A stretch of DNA of 64,000 bases from Pseudomonas segetis (GTDB lineage Bacteria; Pseudomonadota; Gammaproteobacteria; Pseudomonadales; Pseudomonadaceae): NCBI RefSeq assembly GCF_900188155.1, contig NZ_FZOG01000004.1, positions 310,001-374,000 of the forward strand, given 5' to 3'. Below the pieces are notes generated by a model that was given only the letters and a program-made list of their open reading frames with translations, had not been told where the DNA came from and ran no database searches. Numbering within the stretch: position 1 is the stretch's first letter; every line of letters starts with the position of its first letter. Made by a program: the position numbers and the translations under genes. Positions 1 to 8,034 of the stretch are shown in pieces.

Positions 1-172
1 TATGCCCAATTGCAAACGCCATGGTCAACACACTCAGGCCAAACGCCAGTGCCACACCCAGATAGCCTATATCCGAACCCGCCAATACCGCACTGCCGCA
101 GCCGGCCAAAACCAGCCAGAAGGTACCAAATACCTCTGCCGTACATTGCTTAAAAGCCGTGTTACCACTCAT
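1..172 (-). CDS. aqpZ: Aquaporin Z, N-terminal part (runs off the window)
   Basis: Reading leftward from an ATG at 172, with an AAGGAAG ribosome binding site just upstream, gives a protein beginning [20 protein letters not shown] and continuing through GCGSAV and [22 protein letters not shown]. This matches the first transmembrane helix and the start of the second in AqpZ water channels, where GTFWLV and [20 protein letters not shown] are hallmarks. AqpZ is a tetrameric inner-membrane channel for rapid osmotic water flow. The first NPA motif would lie just beyond the window, so only about 57 residues are visible. The call rests on a strong family signature; the rest of the gene is not seen. 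Confidence 0.9.
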   Translation of the reverse strand, partial: MSGNTAFKQCTAEVFGTFWLVLAGCGSAVLAGSDIGYLGVALAFGLSVLTMAFAIGH

Positions 173-201
173 GCCTGCTTCCTTACGAACATGTCCCAAA
201 G

Positions 202-226
202 TTATGCGAACGAGCCGTTCGCATAA
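202..226. promoter_or_regulatory. Perfect 10-bp inverted repeat upstream of aqpZ, possible operator
   Basis: The arms TTATGCGAAC and GTTCGCATAA are exact reverse complements separated by 5 bases. The centre is about 42 bases upstream of the aqpZ start. A plausible leftward promoter lies further out (TTGAGT, about 18 bases, TATTGC), which would place the dyad near the transcription start. No T-run follows, so it does not look like a terminator. An operator for a dimeric regulator is the simplest reading; the regulator is not identifiable from sequence. Confidence 0.5.
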
Positions 227-1012
227 GCAATATCAATGGGAGATTAGTTAACTCAAAATAATCGATGGGAAGCACGTCCTTGTGCTATTTACCAAGCGCG
301 GTAGTGATAGCTCACTCTTGCCGGTCAACATGCAACCGCCACGCGCTCTACATCTTCCCTGAGGCATCCATGCCCTGTAGCAATCCATGCTACAGCTCAC
401 GACCATCCGAGCACGCTCGGCAGCCAACGAGAATGTTGCTCCTGGTTGGGTCCGTCCAACCTCGACCCGCTCCTGCTGGAACCTGTACACAGGTCACAAG
501 GTTCCTTATACCAATGAAAGCCACGTACCTAGATCACAATCAGCCAATCCTATCCGTGGTCAGCTAGATGCACAGGTCGTTGCTTAGCAACCCCTTTAAA
601 CGGTGGCTAAACTGGCCTTCATTCGCGGCTTCCATGCCGCTTGCTTCGATTCATTGCGCAATCCTTGAGCAATAGATCGAACCTCTTCACTGCCTGAGTG
701 ATCAGAACAGTTAATTACAAATACTCAGCACAACCCAAAACCTGAAAGGATGGATGGAAAGACCAGCATCCATAGCAGCATGGTTAATTGCGCGCCTACA
801 GCAACGCAGGCTACATCAGGCAATTCTTGCTACCTTGCCTTGGATCATCAAAAGTGCTTGTATGCGATTTTTATGTGGCGTAAATCTAGCAAGCAGTGAT
901 GCTGCTTTTTGGCAAATCTCATATTTGTTCAGATTTCGCCTCACCCCCGCATCCGAGCAACAACCTTACTCATTAAACCCGCTCGTTAAGTTGATACGGA
1001 TCATCCCAAGCT
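227..1012. other. Gene-poor stretch with clustered perfect dyads
   Basis: I find no recognisable coding region here; the open frames that exist have no family signature and no convincing ribosome binding site. Short perfect inverted repeats are clustered: CTGTAGCA/TGCTACAG (375-395), CCGAGC/GCTCGG (407-420), GGTTGG/CCAACC (444-461), ACCTGT/ACAGGT (481-494, inside GGAACC/GGTTCC at 478-505), GTTGCT/AGCAAC (579-591), GCGGC/GCCGC (625-640) and ATTGCGCAAT (653-662). The right part (about 700-1012) probably carries the promoter of the downstream response regulator, but I cannot place it with confidence. Confidence 0.4.
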
Positions 1013-1726
1013 ATGCGTGTAGCAATACTGGACGACGAACAAACCGAGGTAGACCGCATCACTCAGACTCTGCAGAACATTGCAAAGCGCAGTGAGGTGC
1101 CTTGGAGTTTGCACGGTTTTAGCCGCGGCGAAGAGTTGCTCAGACAATTGAAGCGCGAAACATTCGACCTGCTGATTCTTGACTGGCAGCTGCCGGACGT
1201 AAGTGGACTGACAGTCTTGCGCTGGAGCCGCAAACATCTTGAGAAGCAGCCTCCGGTCATCATGTTGACCAGCCGCAATGGTGAGCAGGATGTTGTGCTG
1301 GCATTAAACGAAGGCGCCGATGACTACATCAACAAACCCTTCCGTAGCCAGGAATTGCAAGCGCGGGTTCTGGCCGTGTTGCGCCGCCAAGGCAACGTCG
1401 TACAAAACAAAAGCCCTTCGCTCAAGGTCTACGACCTGCTGTTTGATGACACCGAGCAGCAGGTCAAGCGTAACGACATGCCCGTCAACCTGACCGAGCG
1501 AGAGTACAGCTTGGCGAAATGCTTGATCAGTAATATCGACCGGCCACTTTCACGCGAATACCTCTATGAGCGTTTCTGGCCCCGCGAGGAAGTCCACTCG
1601 TCACGTCCGCTTGATACACACATTTACCGCCTGCGCAGCAAACTCGGACTCACCCCGGAAAACGGCTGGAAACTGGCAACCATCTACGGTTACGGCTATC
1701 GCCTGGAGCGAATTGCCAGCGATTAA
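1013..1726 (+). CDS. OmpR/PhoB-type response regulator, no kinase partner nearby
   Basis: The 237-residue protein has a receiver domain (about 1-120) followed by a winged-helix DNA-binding domain (about 130-235). Receiver landmarks are visible: acidic pair D7-D8, phospho-acceptor D57 in LILDWQLP, T86, and K108 in INKPF. The C-terminal half shows LTEREYSLAKCLI, the recognition-helix region SSRPLDTHIYRLRSKL and the terminal wing IYGYGYRLE. It should be a DNA-binding transcription factor controlled by phosphorylation. No histidine kinase gene is adjacent within the window, so its partner must be elsewhere. It stands alone, with the aqpZ side divergent and a long non-coding stretch downstream. 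The target genes are unknown. Confidence 0.88.
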   Translation: MRVAILDDEQTEVDRITQTLQNIAKRSEVPWSLHGFSRGEELLRQLKRETFDLLILDWQLPDVSGLTVLRWSRKHLEKQPPVIMLTSRNGEQDVVLALNEGADDYINKPFRSQELQARVLAVLRRQGNVVQNKSPSLKVYDLLFDDTEQQVKRNDMPVNLTEREYSLAKCLISNIDRPLSREYLYERFWPREEVHSSRPLDTHIYRLRSKLGLTPENGWKLATIYGYGYRLERIASD

Positions 1727-1796
1727 TTCTGCCTGGATCAATACACTGAAACAGTTATGGCTGGCAGCTTCGCCTGGGTCTTGCTAAAGTCTCGGC

Positions 1797-1899
1797 CCGC
1801 TCGCCTCTGACGACAGAGTGCACGCCCCCATTTGGCAGTTACGACTCACCATAAATGAGTCGCGACCGCCCCCTAAAGCCGGCCACAAGCCGGCTTTTT
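1797..1899 (+). ncRNA. Candidate small structured RNA or structured 3' UTR
   Basis: Three hairpins follow one another: CTCTG/CAGAG (1805-1818), CGACTCA/TGAGTCG (1842-1862), and a strong GC-rich terminator stem with a T-run (1875-1899). A weak extended -10-like element (TGCTAAAGT, 1782-1790) would start a transcript near 1797, giving about 100 nt. There is no convincing -35. The alternative is that this is simply the structured 3' end of the response-regulator mRNA. I do not recognise a known sRNA family. Confidence 0.25.
1875..1899 (+). terminator. Rho-independent terminator
   Basis: A 9-bp perfect stem AAAGCCGGC/GCCGGCTTT with a CACAA loop is followed by further Ts. It lies about 150 bases after the response-regulator stop codon and ends that transcript or a small RNA. 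Confidence 0.85.
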
Positions 1900-2192
1900 A
1901 ATGCCTGAAGCTAGGCAGATGGGGCCTCATTCGCCCATTAGTCAACCGTCCCCGCTCTCCTGCTCGGAACTAGGGTGCTTGAGCTACTCACAAAATCGAC
2001 TTAATAACCCTGAGCGTGTGTCGCTCAGCGCTTCTGGGCCAGAGTATTGCGGCTAGGCACAGGACAGCGGAATCAGCCCGACATTGTGATTCGAGGCCGT
2101 GCTCGCCAATGGTGGAGTATCTGAGTCGATGGCTGAAACAGTGACATACCAGGTCACGAAGACAGAAGGTGAGAAAAGTGAATCACCCTGCT
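1900..2192. other. Intergenic region without a recognised gene
   Basis: This lies between the terminator and the end of the leftward AraC-type gene. It holds one clear dyad, CTGAGCG/CGCTCAG with loop TGTGT (2010-2028), and a shorter one, GTGAC/GTCAC, near 2143-2159. An open frame of about 40 codons starts at 2128 and runs into the end of the AraC-type gene on the other strand; it has no recognisable similarity and I do not call it. Confidence 0.4.
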
Positions 2193-3269
2193 CTAGTCCT
2201 TACGTAGTCCACGCGGCGACTCTCCAAACCAGCGACGGCAGGCACGATTAAAGGAGCTTTGCTCACGGTAGCCAAGCAGACCCGCTACTTGGGCCATGCT
2301 CATATCTGCGCGTTTCAGGTAACTTTGCGCCAGCTCCTGGCGCACCTCATCGACCAGTTCTTCAAAGAAAACCCGCTCAACTTTCAGCCGGCGTTGCAAA
2401 GTGCGCTCTCCCATGCCGAGATGTCGCGCTACCAAGCTAAGGGTACAACGCCGTTGCAAGGGCAGAAGCTGCTGGATTAGCTGGCGCACCTTGCTAACCA
2501 GTGTATGACTGACTTCGGCCAGTGCATTAGCGACAAACGCCTCCATCGTTTTGCACATCAGCGGATCACTCACATCAATCGGTCTGAGCAGATCTGCACT
2601 TCTGATCTCCATGCTGTTACTCGATGCCTCGAAATACACGGGGCAACCGAAATAGACACGGTAGTGACTTACCGGCAACAAGGGTGTGTGCTGGAAGCTC
2701 ACACTAAGAGGCTTGAAATTGCGACCACTCAATAACCGCATGACTTGCATGGCAAACCCGAGTGACAACTCAATAGTTTGTCGCTGCTGAGTAACTTGGG
2801 TCAAGGCAATAGAAAAGAACAACTCGGGGCGTTCGCACAGCGTCGGATCCTCAATCTTCACTACCGCTGCCGGGCTATGGTAGGCCATGTATCGAGCAAT
2901 TCGCTGCAAGCCATCGAGAGCGGTCTCCGAAAACTGCGCGATAAGCGCCAATGGCCCGAGAACGCCAACACTCTGCTGCTGGGCCATGCGTAAGCCAAAA
3001 TCAGGACAATCAAGATCTTGGCTGACCCTCTCCAATGTCTGAACGAACCCAGCATAGGACATGAACTGCTTGGGATCACTGATCAGCGTCTCGCTCACAT
3101 TCAGTTGCGCCAGATAAGGCGCAGGATCCCGCCCCAGCTCACGCACCAGATCGGGAAAGGCCGTCAGAGAGCTACCTCTGATGAGCACATTTTCAACCAT
3201 ATCAATGTACCGTTGCAGTGACTGTTGCTCTAGCATACAGGCCGGTCTGAAAAGATAAAAATACGTCAT
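2193..3269 (-). CDS. AraC/XylS-family transcriptional regulator (arabinose-binding-like N-terminal domain)
   Basis: The longest frame encodes 358 residues. The C-terminal 100 residues hold two helix-turn-helix motifs typical of AraC proteins: LSLVARHLGMGERTLQRRL, then MAQVAGLLGYREQSSFNRAC followed by RRWFGESPRGLR. The N-terminal part resembles the domain found in OruR/ArgR-like and other Pseudomonas AraC regulators of catabolic operons. The start is uncertain: the first ATG (3269) lacks a ribosome binding site, and in-frame ATGs 11 and 23 codons later are equally possible. It is transcribed divergently from the cupin/SDR/crotonase/ligase genes, so it most likely activates them in response to a pathway compound. 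The inducer is unknown. Confidence 0.85.
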   Translation of the reverse strand: MTYFYLFRPACMLEQQSLQRYIDMVENVLIRGSSLTAFPDLVRELGRDPAPYLAQLNVSETLISDPKQFMSYAGFVQTLERVSQDLDCPDFGLRMAQQQSVGVLGPLALIAQFSETALDGLQRIARYMAYHSPAAVVKIEDPTLCERPELFFSIALTQVTQQRQTIELSLGFAMQVMRLLSGRNFKPLSVSFQHTPLLPVSHYRVYFGCPVYFEASSNSMEIRSADLLRPIDVSDPLMCKTMEAFVANALAEVSHTLVSKVRQLIQQLLPLQRRCTLSLVARHLGMGERTLQRRLKVERVFFEELVDEVRQELAQSYLKRADMSMAQVAGLLGYREQSSFNRACRRWFGESPRGLRKD

Positions 3270-3342
3270 ATGAAGTAAAAATTGCCAGCACTACTACCGG
3301 CCATACTGGATTCCGAAATCTACAACAATAATGGAACCCATC

Positions 3343-3831
3343 ATGTCCAATGCTGTATCTGTACTCCAGCAACCCTCAGATTGGCTGCCGCTCAACCTGC
3401 CTGGTGCAAAGGGTGTCAGCATCAAAGTGTACAAAGCCGACCCGGTTCTCAATCGAGTCATCGTTCGTGCCCGCTTCGAGGCCAACTCGCAAATGCCTCG
3501 TCATCTGCATCACTGCTATGCGGTAGCGGTAACTCTCAGCGGTAGCTGGGACTATGATGATGGACACTTCGAAGCAGGTGAAATCGCCTACGAAGACATC
3601 GGCAACGACCATGTAGCCTATAGCGAGGCAGGGTCGGACATGATCATCACCTTCGACAGCCCAAGCGGCCAATTCATCGACAACTTCCTCGAAGACGGAA
3701 CGATTTTCCACTTGGGCATGCGCTTCTTCCAAGCCGTTGAAGGGATAAGCCTGGGCGCCTACGAGCAACTCGACCTTGCCTCGCTGATCGACATCCTGCC
3801 TGCGGCCCGCCCGGCGATCCGCGCTGCCTGA
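3343..3831 (+). CDS. Cupin-domain protein
   Basis: About 162 residues. An upstream in-frame ATG exists at 3331, but GGA lies at good spacing before the ATG at 3343 (MSNAVSV), so I use that. A single cupin barrel is suggested by RARFEANSQMPRHLHHCYAV, which has the His-rich metal site H-x-H-H, then LSGSWDY and the second motif GEIAYEDIGNDHVAYSEAGSDMI. Similar proteins are annotated as ChrR-like cupins or dioxygenase-like cupins. It is the first gene downstream of the divergent AraC-type gene and precedes the SDR, so it probably belongs to the same pathway, as a metal-dependent oxygenase or isomerase or as a small-molecule sensor. The reaction cannot be read from sequence. Confidence 0.7.
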   Translation: MSNAVSVLQQPSDWLPLNLPGAKGVSIKVYKADPVLNRVIVRARFEANSQMPRHLHHCYAVAVTLSGSWDYDDGHFEAGEIAYEDIGNDHVAYSEAGSDMIITFDSPSGQFIDNFLEDGTIFHLGMRFFQAVEGISLGAYEQLDLASLIDILPAARPAIRAA

Positions 3832-3902
3832 TCCCTACGACCCAACCATCATTCAGGCGGACCTGATGCCTCTGCTGGCACACGCCTGTGCAAGGGAAAA
3901 CG

Positions 3903-4673
3903 ATGAGACTGAATAACAAAGTAGTGCTGGTCACAGGTGGCGCATCCGGAATGGGACAGGCCTTCGTAAGGCGCCTAGACCAGGAAGGTGCTGTCGTTTA
4001 TTTCACCGACATCAACGAAGTCGCTGGCAAGGCGCTCGAAAGCGAAATCAATAATGACGGCGGCCATGTATTTTTCCTCCCCCAAGATGTCAGTAATGAG
4101 TCTGATTGGCACATGGTGCTAGACACTATACGAAGCCATGAAAAACGACTTGATGTGCTGATCAATAATGCCGGCATGATCATTCCAGGCAATATCGAGG
4201 AATGTTCCTTGGAACAATTCCAGCTCCATCTCGATGTGAACCTTAAAAGTGCCTTCCTAGGTTGCAAGTTATCGCTCCCGCTGATGCAGCAACACGGTGG
4301 CTCGATCATAAACATGTCGTCGATCACTGCTATCGTCGGCGAGCAGGACGCCATTGGCTACTCGGCCTCGAAGGCCGGCGTGCGGTTTCTTTCCAAGTCG
4401 GTTGCCCTGCATTGCGCCGAAAAGGGATATGCCATTCGCGTCAACAGCCTGCACCCAGGCTATATCTCCACGCCTCTGGTCACGGGCGTGATGTCCAAAC
4501 TTGATGCCGACCGTCAGGCTGCGGTGCATCAGCGCCTGATGCAGGAGTTGCCGGTCAAGCGTTTCGCCGACCCTGACGAGGTTTCCGGCACAGTGGTGTT
4601 CTTGTCCAGCGATGACTCGAAGTACATCACCGGCACCGAAATCATCATCGATGGTGGCTTCAGTTGCCACTGA
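3903..4673 (+). CDS. Short-chain dehydrogenase/reductase (SDR)
   Basis: A 256-residue classical SDR. The start at 3903 is chosen because AAGGGA lies just upstream; an ATG at 3888 has no such site. Visible motifs are the cofactor-binding TGGASGMG (residues 11-18), NNAG (88-91), N113, the catalytic serine at 139/140 in INMSS, and Y153-x3-K157 in YSASK. D36 after the second strand suggests NAD(H) preference. It probably oxidises a hydroxy-acyl-CoA or cyclic alcohol, or reduces the matching ketone. It lies 37 bases before the crotonase gene and 71 bases after the cupin gene, consistent with one operon. The substrate is unknown; FabG-like 3-hydroxyacyl dehydrogenase activity is the closest general guess. 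Confidence 0.85.
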   Translation: MRLNNKVVLVTGGASGMGQAFVRRLDQEGAVVYFTDINEVAGKALESEINNDGGHVFFLPQDVSNESDWHMVLDTIRSHEKRLDVLINNAGMIIPGNIEECSLEQFQLHLDVNLKSAFLGCKLSLPLMQQHGGSIINMSSITAIVGEQDAIGYSASKAGVRFLSKSVALHCAEKGYAIRVNSLHPGYISTPLVTGVMSKLDADRQAAVHQRLMQELPVKRFADPDEVSGTVVFLSSDDSKYITGTEIIIDGGFSCH

Positions 4674-4710
4674 AACCACCCGCATTCAGTCTTTCAGCGG
4701 AAGCCAGCGT

Positions 4711-5493
4711 ATGAATCAACCTTCAGTACTCATCGAGATGGACGGAAACGTCTGCATCATCACTCTCAATCGTCCAGAGAAACGCAACGCTGTAGATCGC
4801 GTGACTGCCAATGCATTGCGTGACGCATTCATTGCGTTTGAAGCGAATGAGCATCTGCATGTAGCAGTGCTGGCTGGCAGTGGCGACAATTTTTGCGCAG
4901 GCGCAGACCTATCTGCGATGGGAGATCCAACATTGCGCAATGAGGTTGAGCCAAGTGGTACCGGCCCGGGCCCCATGGGGCCGAGCCGCATGCTGCTTAG
5001 TAAACCGGTGATCGCCGCCGTCAGCGGCTATGCAGTGGCGGGCGGATTGGAGCTAGCGTTGTTGTGCGACCTGCGGGTAGCGGAGAAGTCAGCGGTATTC
5101 GGTGTGTTTTGCCGTCGGTGGGGCGTACCGCTGATCGACGGTGGGACTGTACGTCTTCCGCGTATCGTCGGACAAGGGCGAGCCTTGGACATGATGCTCA
5201 CCGGGCGCCCGGTACATGCCGAGGAGGCGTTGGAAATTGGGCTGGTTAATCGCGTTATGGAGGACGGCCAGGCCCTTGCCGCATCCCTGAAACTGGCAAA
5301 GGAGATTGCGGCCTTCCCCCAACAGTGCTTACGTGCTGACCGCCAATCGGCCTATCTACAGTGGGACAACGAGTTGGCGCAAGCGCTAATCAATGAAGGA
5401 GCTGGCGGTTACCCGATCGTCTTCTCCGAAGCAATCGAAGGGGCCGAACACTTCGTCAAGGGCTCAGGCCGACATGGCCGTTTTGACGGCTAA
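4711..5493 (+). CDS. Enoyl-CoA hydratase/isomerase (crotonase family)
   Basis: About 260 residues beginning MNQPSVLIEMDGNVCIITLN, with an AGCGGAAG ribosome binding site before the ATG at 4711. The open frame extends upstream only as readthrough of the SDR end. Crotonase signatures are LNRPEKRNAV, the oxyanion-hole segment DNFCAGADLSAM, and SGYAVAGGLELALLCDLRVA. In the region that carries a catalytic glutamate in fatty-acid beta-oxidation hydratases it reads WGVPLIDGGTVRLPRIVG, as in the group often annotated simply as crotonase/enoyl-CoA hydratase. It acts on a CoA thioester, by hydration, isomerisation or hydrolysis. It sits between the SDR and the acyl-CoA ligase, so it fits a degradation path that starts by CoA activation. 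Confidence 0.85.
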   Translation: MNQPSVLIEMDGNVCIITLNRPEKRNAVDRVTANALRDAFIAFEANEHLHVAVLAGSGDNFCAGADLSAMGDPTLRNEVEPSGTGPGPMGPSRMLLSKPVIAAVSGYAVAGGLELALLCDLRVAEKSAVFGVFCRRWGVPLIDGGTVRLPRIVGQGRALDMMLTGRPVHAEEALEIGLVNRVMEDGQALAASLKLAKEIAAFPQQCLRADRQSAYLQWDNELAQALINEGAGGYPIVFSEAIEGAEHFVKGSGRHGRFDG

Positions 5494-5518
5494 TGCTCCA
5501 GTCACAGGAAGCGTCGAT

Positions 5519-7042
5519 ATGACAACAACTTATCTAGAACTTATTCACCGTGGCGCTATGGCCCACGGCCCACGTACCGCAGTGGTATTCGAAGACCAGT
5601 CACTTACCTTTGATCAGGTCCAGACCCTGAGTAACCAGCTGGCCCACACCCTGATCGAGCAGGGTGTGACACGGGGTGAGCGGGTTGCAGTTTTGCTAAA
5701 CAATGGCCTGCACAGTGTCCCTGTCGACTTCGCGCTGGTTAAGTGCGGGGCTAATCGAGTCCCCCTCAACTCCCGGCTGTCACTGGCTGAACACCGTCGG
5801 ATGCTGGAAGAAACGCAGTGCAACTACCTCGTCTACGGTGCCGACCTGGCTGAACGCGCCCGGGAGCTGAGTGGCGAACTACCCGAATTGATCTGCCATG
5901 GCCTGGGCGACGCCAGCAGCAGTGGCATCGACTTGTTGCACGCAGCAGCTAAAGCCAGTGCTAATGCCCCAAAGGTCGAGGTCAGCGACGACGACGTAGT
6001 GCTGACCCTTTTTACCTCCGGCACTACCGGCACACTGAAGGCCGCACAGCATACTCAAGCCTCCTATGCAGGTATCTGCAAGAACGTACTGCTTAACCTG
6101 ATCGCAGTCGAGCAGGATGATGCCATGCTGCATGCGGCATCCTTGATTCACGCCAGCGGTGTGTTTGTCTTGCCATTCTGGTCGCGCGGTGCACGCACCG
6201 TAATCATGCGTGGTTTTGATCCTGACCAGTTCCTGCAACTGATCGAACACCATGCCATTACAGCGATCAACCTGGTGCCAACAATGCTGCAGATGCTGAT
6301 GGCCTCCCCAGGCTTCGCCAGTACTGATATCAGGCATCTTCGCCAAGTAATCTACGGTGCCTCGCCGATGCCGCGTCCCGTGATCGACAAGGCCATGGAG
6401 CTGTGGGGGCGCGAACGCTTTTGGCAGTATTACGGGCAGACAGAATGTCCATTGGCTGTGGCTGTTCTACGCCCGGAGGATCATAAAGGTGAGCTACTCG
6501 GTTCCTGTGGCCGGCCTTCGATTGATGTAGAGATCCGCCTGGTCGATGAGCAAGGCAACGATGTCGCACCCGGCGAGCCCGGAGAGATTGCCGTGCGCTC
6601 GCCATCTCGCATGCTCGGTTACTTCAACGCCCCGGATTTGAACCAGAGCATGTTCCTCGATGACGGCTGGCTCCGCACTCGCGACATCGCCTGCTTTGAT
6701 GCACGTGGTTTCCTGCACATCAAGGATCGCACCTCGGACATGATCATCACCGGTGGCTATAACGTCTATCCCCGTGAAATCGAAGACGTGCTCATGGCCC
6801 ATCCAGCCATAGCCGAGTGTGCGGTCGTTGGCCTGAAAGACGAAAAATGGGTGGAATCCGTTACTGCCGTCGTAGCCCTGCATCCCGGAGCAGAAGTCGA
6901 TGAGCAGCAGTTGATTAGCTTCGTTGCCAGCCAGGTTGCCTCCTACAAGAAACCCCACCGGGTTCTGTTTATGGAGCAAATTCCCAAAACGACCGTCGGC
7001 AAGCTCAACCGCAAAGCGTTACGAGACACTCTGAACGCTTGA
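5519..7042 (+). CDS. Acyl-CoA synthetase / AMP-dependent CoA ligase
   Basis: About 507 residues starting MTTTYLELIHRGAMAHGPRT. I choose the ATG at 5519, preceded by AGGAA; the longer open frame would overlap the crotonase gene. ANL-superfamily motifs are clear: LFTSGTTGTLKAAQHTQ (ATP-binding A3 loop, with leucine where proline is usual), FWQYYGQTECP (A5), GWLRTRDIACFD (A7), IKDRTSDMIITGGYNVYPREIE (A8 hinge) and the C-terminal KTTVGKLNRKALRD carrying the catalytic lysine. It would convert a carboxylic acid to its CoA thioester with ATP, the entry step of the module. The substrate, whether aliphatic, alicyclic or aromatic, cannot be decided. No gene follows on this strand until the LysR-type gene. 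Confidence 0.88.
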   Translation: MTTTYLELIHRGAMAHGPRTAVVFEDQSLTFDQVQTLSNQLAHTLIEQGVTRGERVAVLLNNGLHSVPVDFALVKCGANRVPLNSRLSLAEHRRMLEETQCNYLVYGADLAERARELSGELPELICHGLGDASSSGIDLLHAAAKASANAPKVEVSDDDVVLTLFTSGTTGTLKAAQHTQASYAGICKNVLLNLIAVEQDDAMLHAASLIHASGVFVLPFWSRGARTVIMRGFDPDQFLQLIEHHAITAINLVPTMLQMLMASPGFASTDIRHLRQVIYGASPMPRPVIDKAMELWGRERFWQYYGQTECPLAVAVLRPEDHKGELLGSCGRPSIDVEIRLVDEQGNDVAPGEPGEIAVRSPSRMLGYFNAPDLNQSMFLDDGWLRTRDIACFDARGFLHIKDRTSDMIITGGYNVYPREIEDVLMAHPAIAECAVVGLKDEKWVESVTAVVALHPGAEVDEQQLISFVASQVASYKKPHRVLFMEQIPKTTVGKLNRKALRDTLNA

Positions 7043-7245
7043 AGCAACCTCGCCTTGCAGTGTTGGCTGTGAGGCGAATCATAACCAGGAAGGAAATTAG
7101 CACTCCAGAGGGTGCATCCAATGTTATGCCCGGCCAAAGATGACCCGCCCCTCCTGATCATTTGCACAACCGCCCGACAACCACCGAGCATCGTATTGAG
7201 CCCCATCGAATACACCGGATCGGTTTTCGGCCAGGCGGATGCGCC

Positions 7246-8034
7246 TCAAAGATCGCTGAAGCCGGGCTGCAGCAAGTTCAACTGGCGTATGACACTGTCG
7301 AGGTGTGCCCGTGCGTTGTGCGCCTCGCCGATACGCATCTGCGCGGCTGTCTTTTCAGCTATTTCAGGCGCAACCGGCTGTAGGGGCACGCCCGTGCTCA
7401 TGGCGCGAATCTGTACCTCGGCTGCGCGCTCTAAATAGTAGAGATCGTCCCACGCCAGGGACAGGTCAGCGCCCGTGACCATGACGCCATGGCTCTTCAT
7501 GAACAGCACCTGCGCATTACCCATCGCAGCGGCAATCCGCTGCCCTTCGCACACATCCAGCGCCAAGCCATTGAAACCATCGTCCACCGCGACCCTGCCG
7601 TAGAACTTGAGCGCTGTTTGTCCCGCCCAGCGCAAGGGCTCGCCCTCAAGCATGGCCAATGCAGTGGCGTTTGGCATATGCGTATGCAACACCGCCACCG
7701 CCTTTGGCTGCAGGCGATGGACTTGCGCATGGATAAAAAAAGCTGTGGTTTCCGGCACACCGCTGCCGCACACCACCTGACCGTTGAAATCACAAATCAA
7801 CAGGCTGGAAGGCGTGATTTCAGCGAAGGCCAGGCCAAATGGATTGACCATAAACAAGTCATCATGACCCGGCACCAGCACCGAAAAGTGATTGCAAATA
7901 CCTTCAGCCAATCCCAAATGAGCAGCCATGCGCAAGCAGGCGGCCAGGTCGACACGCACTGCGTGGATTTGCGGGATGTCGAAGTCGATATGTTGCCAGG
8001 CATGGGCGGTGCTTATATTCGATAGCGAGTTCAT
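7246..8034 (-). CDS. Class II aldolase/adducin-family protein
   Basis: A 262-residue protein with the class II aldolase fold signatures: GICNHFSVLVPG near the start, a glutamate in GVPETTAFFIH (about residue 95), a zinc-binding HTH pair at H117 and H119 in LHTHMPN, and a later histidine in FMKSHGVMVTGADL. Family members include fuculose/ribulose phosphate aldolases and epimerases and decarboxylases of sugar-acid or tetronate pathways. Its start overlaps the end of the upstream HAD gene by 4 bases (ATGA), so the two are translationally coupled. The substrate is unknown. The pair is divergent from the LysR-type gene that probably regulates it. Confidence 0.85.
   Translation of the reverse strand: MNSLSNISTAHAWQHIDFDIPQIHAVRVDLAACLRMAAHLGLAEGICNHFSVLVPGHDDLFMVNPFGLAFAEITPSSLLICDFNGQVVCGSGVPETTAFFIHAQVHRLQPKAVAVLHTHMPNATALAMLEGEPLRWAGQTALKFYGRVAVDDGFNGLALDVCEGQRIAAAMGNAQVLFMKSHGVMVTGADLSLAWDDLYYLERAAEVQIRAMSTGVPLQPVAPEIAEKTAAQMRIGEAHNARAHLDSVIRQLNLLQPGFSDL

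Noticed and set aside
754..1095. A 113-codon open frame overlapping the start of the response regulator
   Set aside because: No family signature, odd composition, no good ribosome site, and its 3' part is the response-regulator coding sequence in another frame.
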